Both the position numbers and the translations under genes were made by a program. The notes beneath the pieces are model-generated. The model ran no database searches and had not been told where the DNA came from. It saw only the letters and a list, made by a program, of their open reading frames with translations. A stretch of DNA of 64,000 nucleotides from Patiria miniata (taxonomy: Eukaryota > Echinodermata > Asteroidea > Valvatida > Asterinidae). The DNA lies in contig NW_024037064.1 in NCBI RefSeq assembly GCF_015706575.1, positions 4,773,427 through 4,837,426 on the forward strand, given 5' to 3'. Shown here piece after piece: positions 1 to 10,765 of this stretch (position 1 is its first letter; each line of letters starts with the position of its first letter).

Positions 1-2
1 GC

Positions 3-1937
3 GGGGCCGGGACGGGTAAATCAACCCTGTTAGTGAAAGTTGCAAACTCCTGCATCACACTCGGTTCAAAACCCCTTCATGGTAGATTTGAGCTTGTGCT
101 TTGGATAAAGCTGAGGCACATGCAGCAATCTAGTTGTGTCTTGGATGCCATATTTGACCAAATTCTAGCACGTAACACCAAACTGACGAAACACAAAGTG
201 AAAGGGTTCATTGATGATCACGAATCACGCATTGCTTTTCTGTTGGACGGAGTGGATGAAATCCCATCTCATGTTTTGCAATCTGAGGAGGGCGTGTACA
301 GGGTTCAGGATATCTTACACAACAGAGTCCTTACACAAAGTTTTGTGCTGGTCACAACCCGACCACACAAGATGAGTTATGTACTTGGGGGTACAGCGAA
401 TTTCGCTCAGGTGGAGACACTGGGCTTCACACCACAAGATAGAGATCAGTACATCAGATTAAACCTTCCTGATGATGCTAACATGGGAGAGGCATTGATT
501 TCATATCTGAAAGACAATGCAAATCTTCAGCAAATGGCTGTAGTTCCAATCATTTCCCAGATGCTGTGCCTTGTTTGGAAGAATCAAAAGTCACTGCCTG
601 AGAGAATTACCGAGCTGTACACAGAATTTGCGGTGGCTCTTTTCAAGCGCCGCAATAAAGATATGAGTGATGAACAGGTGATGTCTAACATGATGTCCAT
701 CATTGATGGCTTGGGGCCTGTTGCATTGCAAGGGTTACTAGACTCTAGATGGGAAAGGCTCATGTTCAAAGAAAGTGAATTTCAGTCTTGCTTAGATAAT
801 GGTCTTGCAGTGGGTTTCGTTCAAAGTGAAAAGTTCCAGTGTGGACCGGGTGAAAGAGTGTTGGTCACGTTCCCCCACAAGTCCATCCAAGAGTACTTTG
901 CAGCATGTCACCTGGTGAAATTACCAGACGATGATGAAAACAATTTTCATTGTCAGTTGGAGCAGATTGGAGAATGCAATATTCTTGCGATGGAATACCT
1001 GCTGAGATTTTGTTGCGGTAGATCAAGGCAGGCTGCTGGTCTCATTCTGGATCACATTCAAGAGATGCAAGGTGATGAGATGGAACTGCAGAGATTGGCT
1101 CTTTTGTTGCTATTTGAGTCTGGTTCAGAAGAGTTTTCTACCAAACTTGTCAGACCAACTCGCGTAGACTGCCATAGGAACGAAGACCTCAAATCACTGA
1201 GCTACTACTTACAGCATGTCACTCTGCCACTTGAAGGTACAATTTTTTACATGGATGTAAGAAAGCAGGAGCTTACCCTTCTGAGGGAAATTTATCTGAG
1301 TGACAGCATGGAGTCAAATGAGCTGATATTGGTTCACTACTTCTTGTCTGAGCAGGAGGAGGAGCTTAGTCTCCTTGTGGAAACGCTTGGTGTTGTGGAT
1401 GAACAGGACCGTGCTCAATTAGGCATTGTGGTTTGCATTGAGGCAAAGTCATGGTTTGACATTGGGCGTGTATCCCACAGCTTTTTCTGCATGCAGGATC
1501 AAATAGGCATCCTCGGATTGGGTATGATTCAACGATCACCGGATGAGGTTGTCAATCAAGTAAAGGCACTGGAAGGATGCAGGTTGAGTTATCTCTCACT
1601 GTGTGACACCAACCTGCATGGACGGGTTAGAGATGTCCGCCACATCTCGTCATCCCTTAGAGCTTTACTCTTCAGCGAATGCAGGTTGGTTGATGATGAC
1701 ATGAAGGACCTGGGGAGCATCCTTCCTACTGGGCATGCTTTAGAATATCTTAACCTTGATGACAATGCATTCAGTTTGTGTGCAGTGACGGCTCTCACCC
1801 GTCATCTCCAAGGTCTCCCTAAGTTACGTCACTTCAAACTTCGTAACATCGGCCTCGATGCTGAGCTCGTCAGACAAGTTGTCAGTGAAAACCTCCCTCA
1901 CCTGGAGGAAACAGAAGAGGGGGAATTCAAAGCCTAA
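3..1937 (+). CDS. NLR (NACHT-LRR) receptor, C-terminal exon, 5' incomplete
   Basis: The window opens inside a NACHT ATPase domain. The open frame begins with Walker A GAGTGKST (nt 3-26), so the start codon and N-terminal effector domain lie to the left. Walker B LLDGVDE is at about nt 240-260 and a sensor-like VLVTTRP at about nt 342-363. The NACHT-associated helical and winged-helix part carries PIISQMLCLVW, LPERITELYTEF and FPHKSIQEYFAACHL, wording typical of animal NLRs. From about nt 1560 leucine-rich repeat segments follow (LSYLSLCDTNL, ALEYLNLDDNAF, LRHFKLRNIGL) up to a TAA stop. NLRs are cytosolic sensors that oligomerise through NACHT on ligand sensing; the ligand here is unknown. NACHT and LRR sit in one uninterrupted exon. 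A paralogous LRR exon lies about 29 kb downstream without a NACHT. Family assignment is confident, subfamily is not. Confidence 0.93.
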   Translation, partial: GAGTGKSTLLVKVANSCITLGSKPLHGRFELVLWIKLRHMQQSSCVLDAIFDQILARNTKLTKHKVKGFIDDHESRIAFLLDGVDEIPSHVLQSEEGVYRVQDILHNRVLTQSFVLVTTRPHKMSYVLGGTANFAQVETLGFTPQDRDQYIRLNLPDDANMGEALISYLKDNANLQQMAVVPIISQMLCLVWKNQKSLPERITELYTEFAVALFKRRNKDMSDEQVMSNMMSIIDGLGPVALQGLLDSRWERLMFKESEFQSCLDNGLAVGFVQSEKFQCGPGERVLVTFPHKSIQEYFAACHLVKLPDDDENNFHCQLEQIGECNILAMEYLLRFCCGRSRQAAGLILDHIQEMQGDEMELQRLALLLLFESGSEEFSTKLVRPTRVDCHRNEDLKSLSYYLQHVTLPLEGTIFYMDVRKQELTLLREIYLSDSMESNELILVHYFLSEQEEELSLLVETLGVVDEQDRAQLGIVVCIEAKSWFDIGRVSHSFFCMQDQIGILGLGMIQRSPDEVVNQVKALEGCRLSYLSLCDTNLHGRVRDVRHISSSLRALLFSECRLVDDDMKDLGSILPTGHALEYLNLDDNAFSLCAVTALTRHLQGLPKLRHFKLRNIGLDAELVRQVVSENLPHLEETEEGEFKA

Positions 1938-2077
1938 ATAATAATTCACCAAGTCATAACTCTCACCGCCTTCCAAATGAATGCACCACGCTCACGAGGC
2001 ACATTACATTGAAATGAGTAGCTCGTATCATTGGGCATTTTCCATCAATTCAATATTCTATGACAAACAAAAGAATT

Positions 2078-2091
2078 AATAAAAGAATAAA
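2078..2091 (+). terminator. Poly(A) signals of the NLR
   Basis: Two AATAAA hexamers (2078-2083 and 2086-2091) lie about 140-150 bases after the NLR stop codon, in an A-rich tract. The matching place after the paralogous exon, near 31.48 kb, also has AATAAA. Placement is reasonable but unproven. Confidence 0.5.
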
Positions 2092-2241
2092 TATAAACAA
2101 CAGCAGTCAATAACAACAACAACTTTACTTTCAGAGGACAATAAGGGGCTTGATAACAAATGAAAATGTCAACAAAAAGGTTTCAATACAAATAGATTTA
2201 TTTGGGATCTTCTTATTAATAAACAAATAAACCAAGCATAG

Positions 2242-3359
2242 TAGTGGTGCGGCATAGCCACAATATGCTTAAGTATTGTGCAAATTGTGATAAAAGCATG
2301 AAACTTCGCATGTTGGTTCTTCATGCCATGGCGTTTCATATTTGACCTCTGGTGACCTTTAGAGGTCAATGCACTTTGCATTCACTATATATAACTTTTG
2401 TTCTTTTCACTTTCCTGAGTTCACTTTCCAATGACCCAAGTCTACGTCATAGGTCTTCATACAATGAAAATAACTATCAGAAGTGACAAAAATTCATATC
2501 TGACCTCTGGTGACCTTTGAGAGATCAATAACCTTTGTAAACCTGTTTATAGCTTTTTGCAAAATTAATTCTTTAAATTGCATCTTTTTTTCACGATTCA
2601 TGTCTAAATGAAAGGTATTCATGGTGTAAAGGGAATTTTTCATATATAGGTCATTTCATAATTGTAAGTGCCACTTTTTTTCATGACCTAAGTCTAAAGC
2701 TTGAATCTCGGTACCATCAGAGTACACAAAGTTCATTGACCTTGCAAAGGTCATCAGAGGTCAAATATAAAATGTCTACATATCTGAAAATTCATATTAT
2801 GGCAAGAATACCCAAAATTTAGATATGGGTAATGTAAAAGTTGTGTTTTGAATAGTAAATCCTCTTAATATCCATAAATAGGATGCGCAAAGTTCATTGA
2901 TCCCTTGAAGGCCATCAGAGGTCAGATATGAGATTCCCTACCTGTGAAATTCTTTATATAGCATGAGCCACTTAACATTATGACTTGGGGCTTGAAAAAA
3001 AATTGGGGTTAAAAGGGTATATCTTATAAATAACTATAAATTGAGTTAGTGCAGTTAATACAAAGGTCATTGACCTCTGGAAGGTCATCAAAGGTCAATT
3101 GTGTGTTTTTTCCGCATTTGGTCACTATTTACATTGTATGAAGACTATACAAAGACTAAGGTCATAGGAAAGTGATATAGTCAAGAACAATAGGTATATA
3201 TAGAGTATTCAAAGGTCATTGACCCCTCAAAGGTCACCAGGGGTCAGATATGAAATGCCTCCATATCTGAAAAACTTTGTCATGGCATGAAGAACCAACA
3301 TGCGAAGTTGAAGGCTTTTATCACAAAATGCACAATTCTGTCCCTATGCCGCACCACTA
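2242..3359. mobile_element. 1.1-kb TIR element with AGGTCA-rich interior
   Basis: The termini are inverted repeats: TAGTGGTGCGGCATAG at 2242-2257 and its complement at 3344-3359. Imperfect inverted similarity extends inward for about 130 bp, including the AAGAACCAACATGCGAAGT stretch at about 3289. The right copy of the segmental duplication (near 31.63 kb) has an uninterrupted site, CAAGCATAGATCCTC, so this is an insertion made after duplication, or lost cleanly from the other copy. The target duplication appears to be TA or TAG. No transposase frame is visible, so it is a non-autonomous element, perhaps Tc1/mariner-type from the TA target. The interior holds repeated AGGTCA-type words. Confidence 0.75.
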
Positions 3360-5771
3360 TAGCTCTTCATTCTATGCCCCCCCCAAAAAAAAAATCAATT
3401 TATCAATCAATCAATCAATCAATGTGAAAAGTCAATCAAATAGTCCAGTACAAAATGATTCATTGAAGTCTTCAAACATAATAGCACTGTACTATTAAAG
3501 CATAGTCGTACATTCTGGGTGTCAGTTGAAAGTGTTATATCGACCTTGTATATATTAGTTACATTTTGATTCCAGTGTTGAGTTCATTAAAACTATCGCT
3601 TCATATTTCCATTGATTGATTCAAAGCAGTTGTTTCTAATTCATTCTCACTCCCCTTCCATGTCGTCTCATCCACACATCATCAATATCTTAGGTGACCT
3701 CAGAGTACAATTTCTTACCATTAGTTCTTTCAGCGCACAAATATACAAGATTATAACACTAGAATCTAATCGTCAATTAAACAGGGGAAGCCACCTCTCC
3801 TTTTTATTTCTTTTGAGAAAATATCTTGAATCGCATCATCTTACATGAGATCCCACCCTGTTATCTGATAAGAAATATGGCATTCAAACAATTGAAACAA
3901 ACTAATGTGACCACACGCAAATGGCTGCACGACACCCTTCCATAGACCAGTGATGTGCAAAACTTAGTATACAGAATAATACCTCGGACACTTTTGAATT
4001 GTGAATCACTACATGGGAATTTAAACCCTGAATAAGATTCGCAGTTTTGCCAGAATAGTATTTGCCTCAGCTTTGTACAAATTAGAAAAATCCTGACAAG
4101 TTCACGTGCCTCCAAATAGATGTTTTCGTTTGTGCGATTGCTCTTCATTCTTAATCAAATCCTTTCTGTAAATTAAAGCAAAATATGCATAAAATGGGAA
4201 AAATTATGATTCCAGGTTGCTTACTTTTGTATAGATCTTTAACCTTGACTGTTTATGCAATATATATATATTTTTTAAAGTGGTCCAGTTGTGTGAGGAC
4301 TGTATAACATGGATTTCGTTTACTATTCAACTACAGGCCTACCGGCATGTCCATATTAAGAGTTACTATAAACCAGTGTTCATACTGTCAAACAATGATG
4401 TATAGTATATATATACATAGAATGTTGCATTGCCAAATGACACATTTTTGTCAGAGGACAATCATGTTTGGTCATTCAGGACCAATCGTTGCGATTGTTG
4501 TATACTCAAAAATGTTTCTGTGTTTCTGATTATGTTGAAATAGGTACAAGTGGACAATTTGCTTGTTTTTATCATTGCAAGCCTCTTCAATGTATTGATT
4601 GACACTAGATTTGTTTGTTCCAAGTTTGATAAATGTTCTCGTACCAAAACTGATGCTTTTGTTTCTAACAGTTTTGATATTTTGCAGTTGCCCAGGTAAT
4701 ATGATCGTTTATAACATGCCCAAATGCAACCATTCAATTTGGTAAAAGTAGTTCTGCAGGAGAGAAAAAGTATACTTTGAATCAGTGTTTTGATTTATTC
4801 ACATGCAAAATGTAAACTTAATGTTAATAATGTTTTTAAACTGTTGTTGCTGGCATGACTCATGAAAGAAGATTTCGATGAAAATGAGATATACACACTG
4901 TAACTGCAAAGCCAAACTGATTGCAATTTTAAATGATGGGGATTTTTTACTCATAAATTTACACATTTAAATGGAGATGGGATGGGATCATTTGCATTTA
5001 TCCCAAAAGTAACCAACCGAATTGTAATCAAAACGCTCACTTGGATTATAGATCGTACTGGTACTAAACACCCTGTGAAATTATTCCGTCTGGCTTGCTG
5101 TCATTAACAAGAAATAAGAAATGTAGGTGATTTCCAATGATAAGTCAATTGACTGATTTTTTGAAATAAGAGGTCTATGGACAAAATCGCGTTTATTGAT
5201 TAAAAGTGTGTGCATGGATATTTCACTCTTTTCCTGAAAAGTAATATCCAAAGCTTCAACATGTTAGGTTTTGAGTATTCTTCTGTGGAACAGTGATAAT
5301 ATTACAAGTAATGAAAACAAACAAAATAAAATACAAATGTTCATATATGCCTTTAAGCCATGGTTTGCAAATTACATAATTGTGATTTATCTTGTGATTA
5401 TTAATGTGCAAGTCTGTAAGATAAGATCATCACTCGGACATAAACTCCAAGTCAAGATAATCTGCTGACTTCTGGATAGTTTTGTTTCTGTGTCACGTTT
5501 GCTGAAATTGAGCAAAATAAAACCTTCATCCTTTATACATGTATATAACATTGTCATAGTTCCTGACGCTTCTGCAACCAGTGACTGTGCTCCCGTTACA
5601 CAAAAACACTGGTTATTGAAATGTCCTCAGTTACTGTGCTTCTGTTTTTCCCAAACGTTATTTCGTTATTATCAAAAAGACATTGAAAGTTGACCTGGAT
5701 CTTTTTACGAAAATGTATTGTCATAAAAATGAAGCACAAAGGAGAACTGACTGCATTTTAATAACTTGAAA

Positions 5772-5856
5772 GTTGAACAAAGAAATTGACTGGAGCTGGT
5801 TTGACCCTGTGACCTCCGGATTCCTGTTCCGGCTATAGTCAATTTCTTTGTTTCAC
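5772..5856. repeat. Short foldback element
   Basis: Arms of about 20 bp (around CAAAGAAATTGACT and AGTCAATTTCTTTG) enclose a 45-bp centre containing GACCTCCGGATTCCTG. The minus strand carries a GGGTCAAACC word resembling a Pol III B box, so a tRNA-like origin is possible but weak. The paralogous copy at 33601-33710 has an altered right arm and centre. Confidence 0.55.
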
Positions 5857-7110
5857 TTTAAAATAATGATAAACAACTGAAAATATAAACTAAATGACAT
5901 TTCCACTATTTGGCGGAAGTAGGTGGATTTGTCTTTGATATGGTTAACTGTGAGTAGAGATTTTGTTGAAAATTTGTATGTTTTTTGTATTATTTGTTAT
6001 TGTTGCAGAAACATTTCTGATCTCTTTTCTTCTTTTTTTCCCCAGAAATTTGGGGAAAAGTTTAAGACGTCGGGGATTATTATTTGACATTGTGTACTTT
6101 GTAAGATTATTATGTATTTTGTAAAATCATAATTATTATATATTATGGTGTAATAAATCATTGCCTGCAATGACTTGAGTCAATCAAGGAGAAATCTTTG
6201 AGGTTATATGATTGTTGTGTTATGCCTCCATTCCTCCGTCAGTGATGGACCAATCTCCCGCCTCTGAATTCTACAGCTGGGTCACCACCTGGGTTTTGTA
6301 ATCAGGCATGCAGGCTTCATAATGAGGATATCCAAAGCAATTCCTTAGAAAATACATTGTATATCAACCCAATCACAAATTTACTTCATGCAATTAAGAA
6401 ATAAGATAACACAGCTCAATCGCTGATGGATCCAGAAGCATTTATTGTTAGGGGAAAGGGGTTCATAACCGACAGGCCAGTTGTTGTCAATTCCTTATGT
6501 GGAGGGGCGGGGCTAGATCGTATTTTATGGGAGGGGCGCAGTGTTTCATTTCTTTCTTTGTATACTTCGATTAGGCTGATCCATATTAAATAAACAACAG
6601 TCTGATTTTTGAATCTGCTTTGTATCTCTCATTGCAAATAAGTTATGAATTTTTTTTCACATGTGTACCGGTATATGGCCCTTATTGCATGCCGTGGTCA
6701 TAGAATAGGGCTAGTGCAAACTGTATGGCAATACAGTATTTCTATAGCGAGTTACAGCAAGTGACATTTCTGCCGGGTATTTTGCTGTGACAGGCAGACC
6801 TAAGTACACACCCAGTTGTTTACTTCTATTCACCAAAATTGAACTCGACATACTGACTGTATTCTCAACTGCCTAACTTTGCCTTCTACATGTACAATGG
6901 CGATGCTGAAATGCAGGTATACCCGGATGTACACGTCAGCTGAGTCACGTGTGTCAATGAGAGAGCCCTTTTAGAATCCGGTTTGGAAGCTTGAGAGTGC
7001 ACATGTACTTCTTCAAGCTTTGTTGATGCTGATTGTGTTTATTAACGCTAAATGGCAAGACCGGGGGTACAACCAATTTCTTTGTTTGCTAATTGTTTCA
7101 CCAATGTCAG

Positions 7111-7296
7111 ATAACTATGGCGACAGGCGTCCAACATGACCTGATGAAGCAGGCACAGTGCTTTTGGTCAATGCTGGATGAGCTTGCAGAGACCGATGAA
7201 GATGCATACAGGAAGTTCATGGCCACAAACCTCCAAAGAGGACAGCAAGAATTGACACCGGCCAAGCCATGGATGTGTGTCAAGACCCGTATCAAG
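7111..7296 (+). CDS. PIH1D2: PIH1D2-like first coding exon (copy A)
   Basis: ATG at 7117 opens 60 codons (MATGVQHDLMKQAQCFW..., DELAETDEDAYRKFM, PWMCVKTRIK) that align well from memory with the N-terminus of vertebrate PIH1D2 (FWNLLDDLAQSDPEGYEKF, LCLQTRI). PIH1 proteins are adaptors of HSP90/R2TP-type co-chaperone complexes; PIH1D2 belongs to an R2SP-type complex and relatives act in axonemal dynein assembly. A CAG acceptor-like site precedes the exon and GTAGGT follows it directly, in phase 0. No later PIH1D2 exon could be recognised in the window, so this may be a detached exon or a gene with remote exons. The downstream intron carries a LINE, and a second partial copy of this exon follows it. 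Confidence 0.72.
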
Positions 7297-7398
7297 GTAG
7301 GTTCACTTAGGCCCCAAATATGTGTGTGTTTACGCTAACATCCTAACAATTATCCAGGTTGGTAGGTAGGAAAATTACTTTGTTTTTAACTTTCCTTA
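7228..7398. repeat. Long target-site-type direct repeat, left copy
   Basis: About 171 bp, from the AACCTCCAAAGAGG word through the exon end, the GTAGGT donor and about 100 bp of intron, recurs at 8088-8262 with few differences. The two copies bracket a truncated LINE exactly, as expected of a very long target-site duplication. Confidence 0.85.
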
Positions 7399-8044
7399 CA
7401 ATGATGTACCGGATCACTTGAGCAACTGCCCTCGTGAAGTAAAGACCCGCTGCTATACTACCCTTGTGCGCCCTATTGCTGAGTATGCCAGTTGCGTATG
7501 GGACCCCTCCACAAAAGGAACATTACCAAAATTGAATCTGTCCAGCGTAGTGCTGCCCGGTACATCATGAATAACTACTCAAGAGACAGCAGTGTCAACA
7601 CCATGCTGAGTAAACTGGGTTGGGAGTCTCTACAACACCGAAGAACCATCTCCAAAGTTACAATGGTGTACCGGATCACCAACAAACTCATCGACATCCC
7701 AGACAACCACCTTATCCCGGTCAACTCATCTACCAGAGGCAACAGCCAGAAATACCTCATCCCACCCACCCGTACAACCTAACTGAAGGGCTCCTTCTTC
7801 CCAGACACCATCCACCTGTGGAACTCACTGCCCCAGCAAGTTGTTGAGTCACCAACCCTGGATGTCTTCAAGACCAGAGTGAACGGTGTCACCCTCAGAT
7901 AACCGATCTGTCCCAAAATAGCTGTTTTTTTTCCACTTGCACATATTTGTCTTTTTATGCCTCGAGTTATGTCTGCACCTGCTTGTTTGCACTTCAACCA
8001 ATGTGCGAGTATACTCCAGCGGAGGTTTCTGCACAGTATAGGAA

Positions 8045-8087
<43 letters not shown>
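7399..8087 (+). mobile_element. 5'-truncated non-LTR retrotransposon (CR1/Jockey-like)
   Basis: This stretch encodes the C-terminal end of a reverse-transcriptase ORF: CPREVKTRCYTTLVRPIAEY, ASCVWDPS, IESVQRSAARYIMNNY, MLSKLGWESLQHRR, HLWNSLPQQVVESP, ending in TLR and a stop at about 7901. These words are the standard tail of CR1/L2/Jockey-group ORF2 proteins. The frame is broken by a one-base shift near 7505 and by an in-frame stop near 7782, so it is inactive. The 3' end is a (GAT)n tract at 8045-8087, a typical LINE tail. It lies in the intron after the PIH1D2-like exon, in the same orientation. Confidence 0.88.
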
Positions 8088-8090
<3 letters not shown>

Positions 8091-8262
8091 CTCCAAAGAG
8101 GACAGCAAGAATTGACACCGGCCAAGCCATGGATGTGTGTCAAGACCCGTATCAAGGTAGGTTCACTTAGGCCCCAAATATGTGTGTGTTTACGCAAACA
8201 TCCTAACAATTATCCAGGTTGGTAGGTAGGAAAATTACTTCTTCTTTTTTTAACTTTCCTTA
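8088..8262 (+). pseudogene. Duplicated 3' part of the PIH1D2 exon with a second splice donor
   Basis: Right copy of the long direct repeat. It holds the last 23 codons of the PIH1D2-like exon (from the NLQRGQQ residues to the TRIK end at 8156), then the same GTAGGT donor and intron start. It lacks the exon's start and has no acceptor of its own except the LINE tail, so it is a passenger of the insertion and not a functional exon. It could supply a cryptic donor. Confidence 0.75.
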
Positions 8263-8464
8263 GGTGTATTTGTCAGTCTGTCGTACTTTTACTTGACAAT
8301 TACATTTTTATCGGTATCCCACATTACAAGAAAAGAACATGGCAAATTTGAAAACCCTGCATTGTTTAGGGTGGATTCTCTCACAGAAGATCCCTTACTA
8401 TGAAATGACTTAACTACAAAAAGAGGTCAACAAATTAACATTCTGTTATTTTGCTAATAAGTTT

Positions 8465-8850
8465 TTAAGCTCTGGCAGGAGCTTCTACATGTCACTTGGT
8501 GGTTGGTCAGTCTGTCTGTCTGTCTTTCGGTCGGTTGGTCTGTCCCCGAAAATTGAGCAAAATTATTTGACCAAAACAAATTGACTAATTGACCAAATGC
8601 CATGCCGTGGTCATAAAATGCACTCTTGCCAAAAGTTTTCGGAACACCAGTTTTGTTTCAATTGATGCGCATGCATGTTAATTTTGCATTAGGCCTATAT
8701 CTGTCCCCGAAAATTGATCAAAACAAGCCCCCTAAGTTTCCCATAAAAAAAAATAACTACCAAACTGAAATTACAAAAGGCAAATAGAATACTTAACGAA
8801 AATTGTTTGTAACAATTTGGAAAGATGTGTATAAAAAAAGTTTGTAAATG
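8465..8850. repeat. Dispersed repeat, copy 1 (AGCTCTGGCAGGAGCT family)
   Basis: Begins with the near-palindromic AGCTCTGGCAGGAGCT, then GTCTGTCT/GGTCGGT simple sequence, then a body with TGCCATGCCGTGGTCATAAAA and CCCCGAAAATTGA words. The same order occurs at 47987-48330. No protein is encoded. The following 8850-9540 interval holds open frames without recognisable protein similarity and one hAT-like end word near 9003; I see no gene there. Confidence 0.7.
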
Positions 8851-9595
8851 GAGGCAAAGTATGTGCAGTAATGTTATAGTCACGTGGTATTTTGTGTAGC
8901 GGTTGGACAGTGTCCAGAAGGAGGAAATGTCAAAATTGACCAAATGTGTGGTCACATTTGTTGCCAGAGTTTGCACTCGCACTTGTTATTGGTAACGCAG
9001 CAGGGGTGGATCCAGGAATTATTGCATAATGCTGAACTGTTCGGTTTACGTGTTCTGATTCTCCAGGACTGTATGATAATCTTGATTGTTTCCTCTGAAA
9101 GTCCTTTCTCAATGAGAGAATTCCTGACAAGTGTGCCGCACACAGCACTAGGTTGGTTGCTAGTGGATGTTGACGCTGTGGGTCGTGAGGTAGAGACGCA
9201 GAAGTGTCTTGGTCTTGGTCAGTCCAACTGGCTCTGTTGTCAATAGACGTAGTAGCCGTGGAAACCAATGCTGTGTTTTCCAGAAGGAGAGGATGAGCAC
9301 TCCTGTCCATTTCTATCTTCTGTAAGACTCTGTCCATTAGAGAAAAGGGCGGAAAACAATAAATTAGTTCATTTTCCCATGGCACTGAAAAGGCATCGCA
9401 AGTTCCTGCCTGTGGATCTGGCAGCTAACAAATGAAAGATTTGATTTGTTCTAGAAGCAAACAGATAGGTCTATGTTCTGCACACCACAGCCATAAATTA
9501 TTCTCTCAGTCAATTCTCATATTCTCTTCTAAAGTAGTTCTCTTGTTTGGGTAAATCAGTTTCCAACTGACATAGTGTCCTCTTACACATGTAAC

Positions 9596-10440
9596 AGTCA
9601 ACTCTGTCGCTCATTGTCCCCAGTGTACATGTACACCATTACAATCAAATACCCGTCGCTCAGTCTTGACAAGTTTAAAACTGAGTTGAAACTTTTTGTA
9701 AGTCAAAATTGATAACTTCAAATAGATTGAAAATTCTTGATCAGTATTTTTTTTATATAAAAAGGGGAAAGAAAACTGCAGTTAGTGTGTGAACTTTGAA
9801 GACATTGGGGGAAAATGTTTTTTTTTACAATATAAAAGGGCATTTATTTGAGGGTTAAAAAAAAGTGGAATTAAATGGTACTGAGTTGTATGCGATTGTA
9901 ATTTAACAAAGTGCAGCATGTACATGTAGATAGAATGCATGAACCTATCTAAGGTATTTTAGCACAGAGTAAACATGCACAAAGATGAACAGATGCAGAC
10001 TGTACATGTATATGTGTAACTTATGCAGCCAAACTCAAGTGTCAAGTAAATATGTATGCAGATGAACAGATGTAGACTCCATGTGAATATGTAACTTATA
10101 AATACATGTATGCAGCAAAACAAAAATCCAAAGTTCTAAATATAAACCATGTCACGCGACTGGATGATGATGCTGTGTTTGTCCAGCGCCATCTTTACCA
10201 GATCCACCTCATTAAACGCTGTTCATGCTCTTTACGTCAAAGTGGAAACATTTGTCAAGTGATTTTTGCGGGAATATAGAAGAGATAAGAAAAAATTGTC
10301 AGTTTCTTTGAATAAGCTAGGTTAAAGGCTAGCTTACAAACGTAGGAATCACACTTTGCTTTTTGTGAAGTGTACAATGTTTGTGCACTTATTAATGTTC
10401 CAACAAAACCTGTGCTAAAATACAACTAAAATACAGTTTG
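9596..10440. repeat. Paralogous non-coding block, copy 1
   Basis: Matches 50618-52955 in order. Shared words include GATAACTTCAAATAGA, the TGCAGCAAAACAAAAATCC stretch and CACGCGACT...GATGCTGTGTTTGTCCAGCG. This copy lacks two insertions found in the other (at 50986-51283 and 51608-52853) and so serves as an empty-site reference. No gene is visible. Confidence 0.75.
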
Positions 10441-10557
10441 TTCATTTCAATATTGTCTTATAGCTTGTAATATTTTACTGAGCACTGCAATATGAACACG
10501 GGCCGAAACTTGCCTTGAGTTGCATCTGTTAAAGCGGCTACATACGTGTACCAAGCA

Positions 10558-10765
10558 GCAGTGTTGGAGTACGTGTACTCATACTCGTACTCGAGTACAA
10601 CTCGACTCGAGTACAACTTGAGTACAACTCGAGTACACTCAAGTACTCAACCATCAATACTCGAAAATTATTTGGACTCGGCCTGTACTCGATTCTTTAT
10701 ACTAAAATTTTGGCACAGACTCGTTGGTTTAGACTCGGTACTCGACCCTGTACTCAGGAGTACAA
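10558..10765. repeat. GTACTCGAGTAC-rich palindromic repeat
   Basis: About 200 bp of reiterated GTACTC / GAGTAC words, several forming the perfect palindrome GTACTCGAGTAC. It begins CAGTGTTGGAGTAC, like a hAT terminus, but no matching right end is seen. The next stretch to 12200 contains poly-A/T runs and TACATGTA words only; I find no gene in it. Confidence 0.5.

Larger units (their letters stand above)
1138..6575 (+). repeat. Segmental duplication, left copy (NLR tail plus 3' flank)
   Basis: From about nt 1138 inside the NLR exon through the 3' flank to about 6575 this stretch matches 30486-34650 in the same order and orientation. Examples are the flank around 4430-4640 versus 32470-32680 and around 6180-6480 versus 34260-34570; by eye these are about 90% identical. 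No convincing gene lies in the non-coding part; short open frames here are not preserved between the copies. Between 3360 and 5770 I see only AT-rich single-copy-like sequence shared with the right copy. Confidence 0.85.

Noticed and set aside
8041-8108. Poly-His / poly-Met / poly-Ile ORFs
   Set aside because: Translations of the (GAT)n tail of the LINE.
8930-9385. 151-codon minus-strand ORF (MPWENELIYCFPPF...)
   Set aside because: No recognisable domain, contains a hAT-terminus-like word, and has no splice or promoter context.
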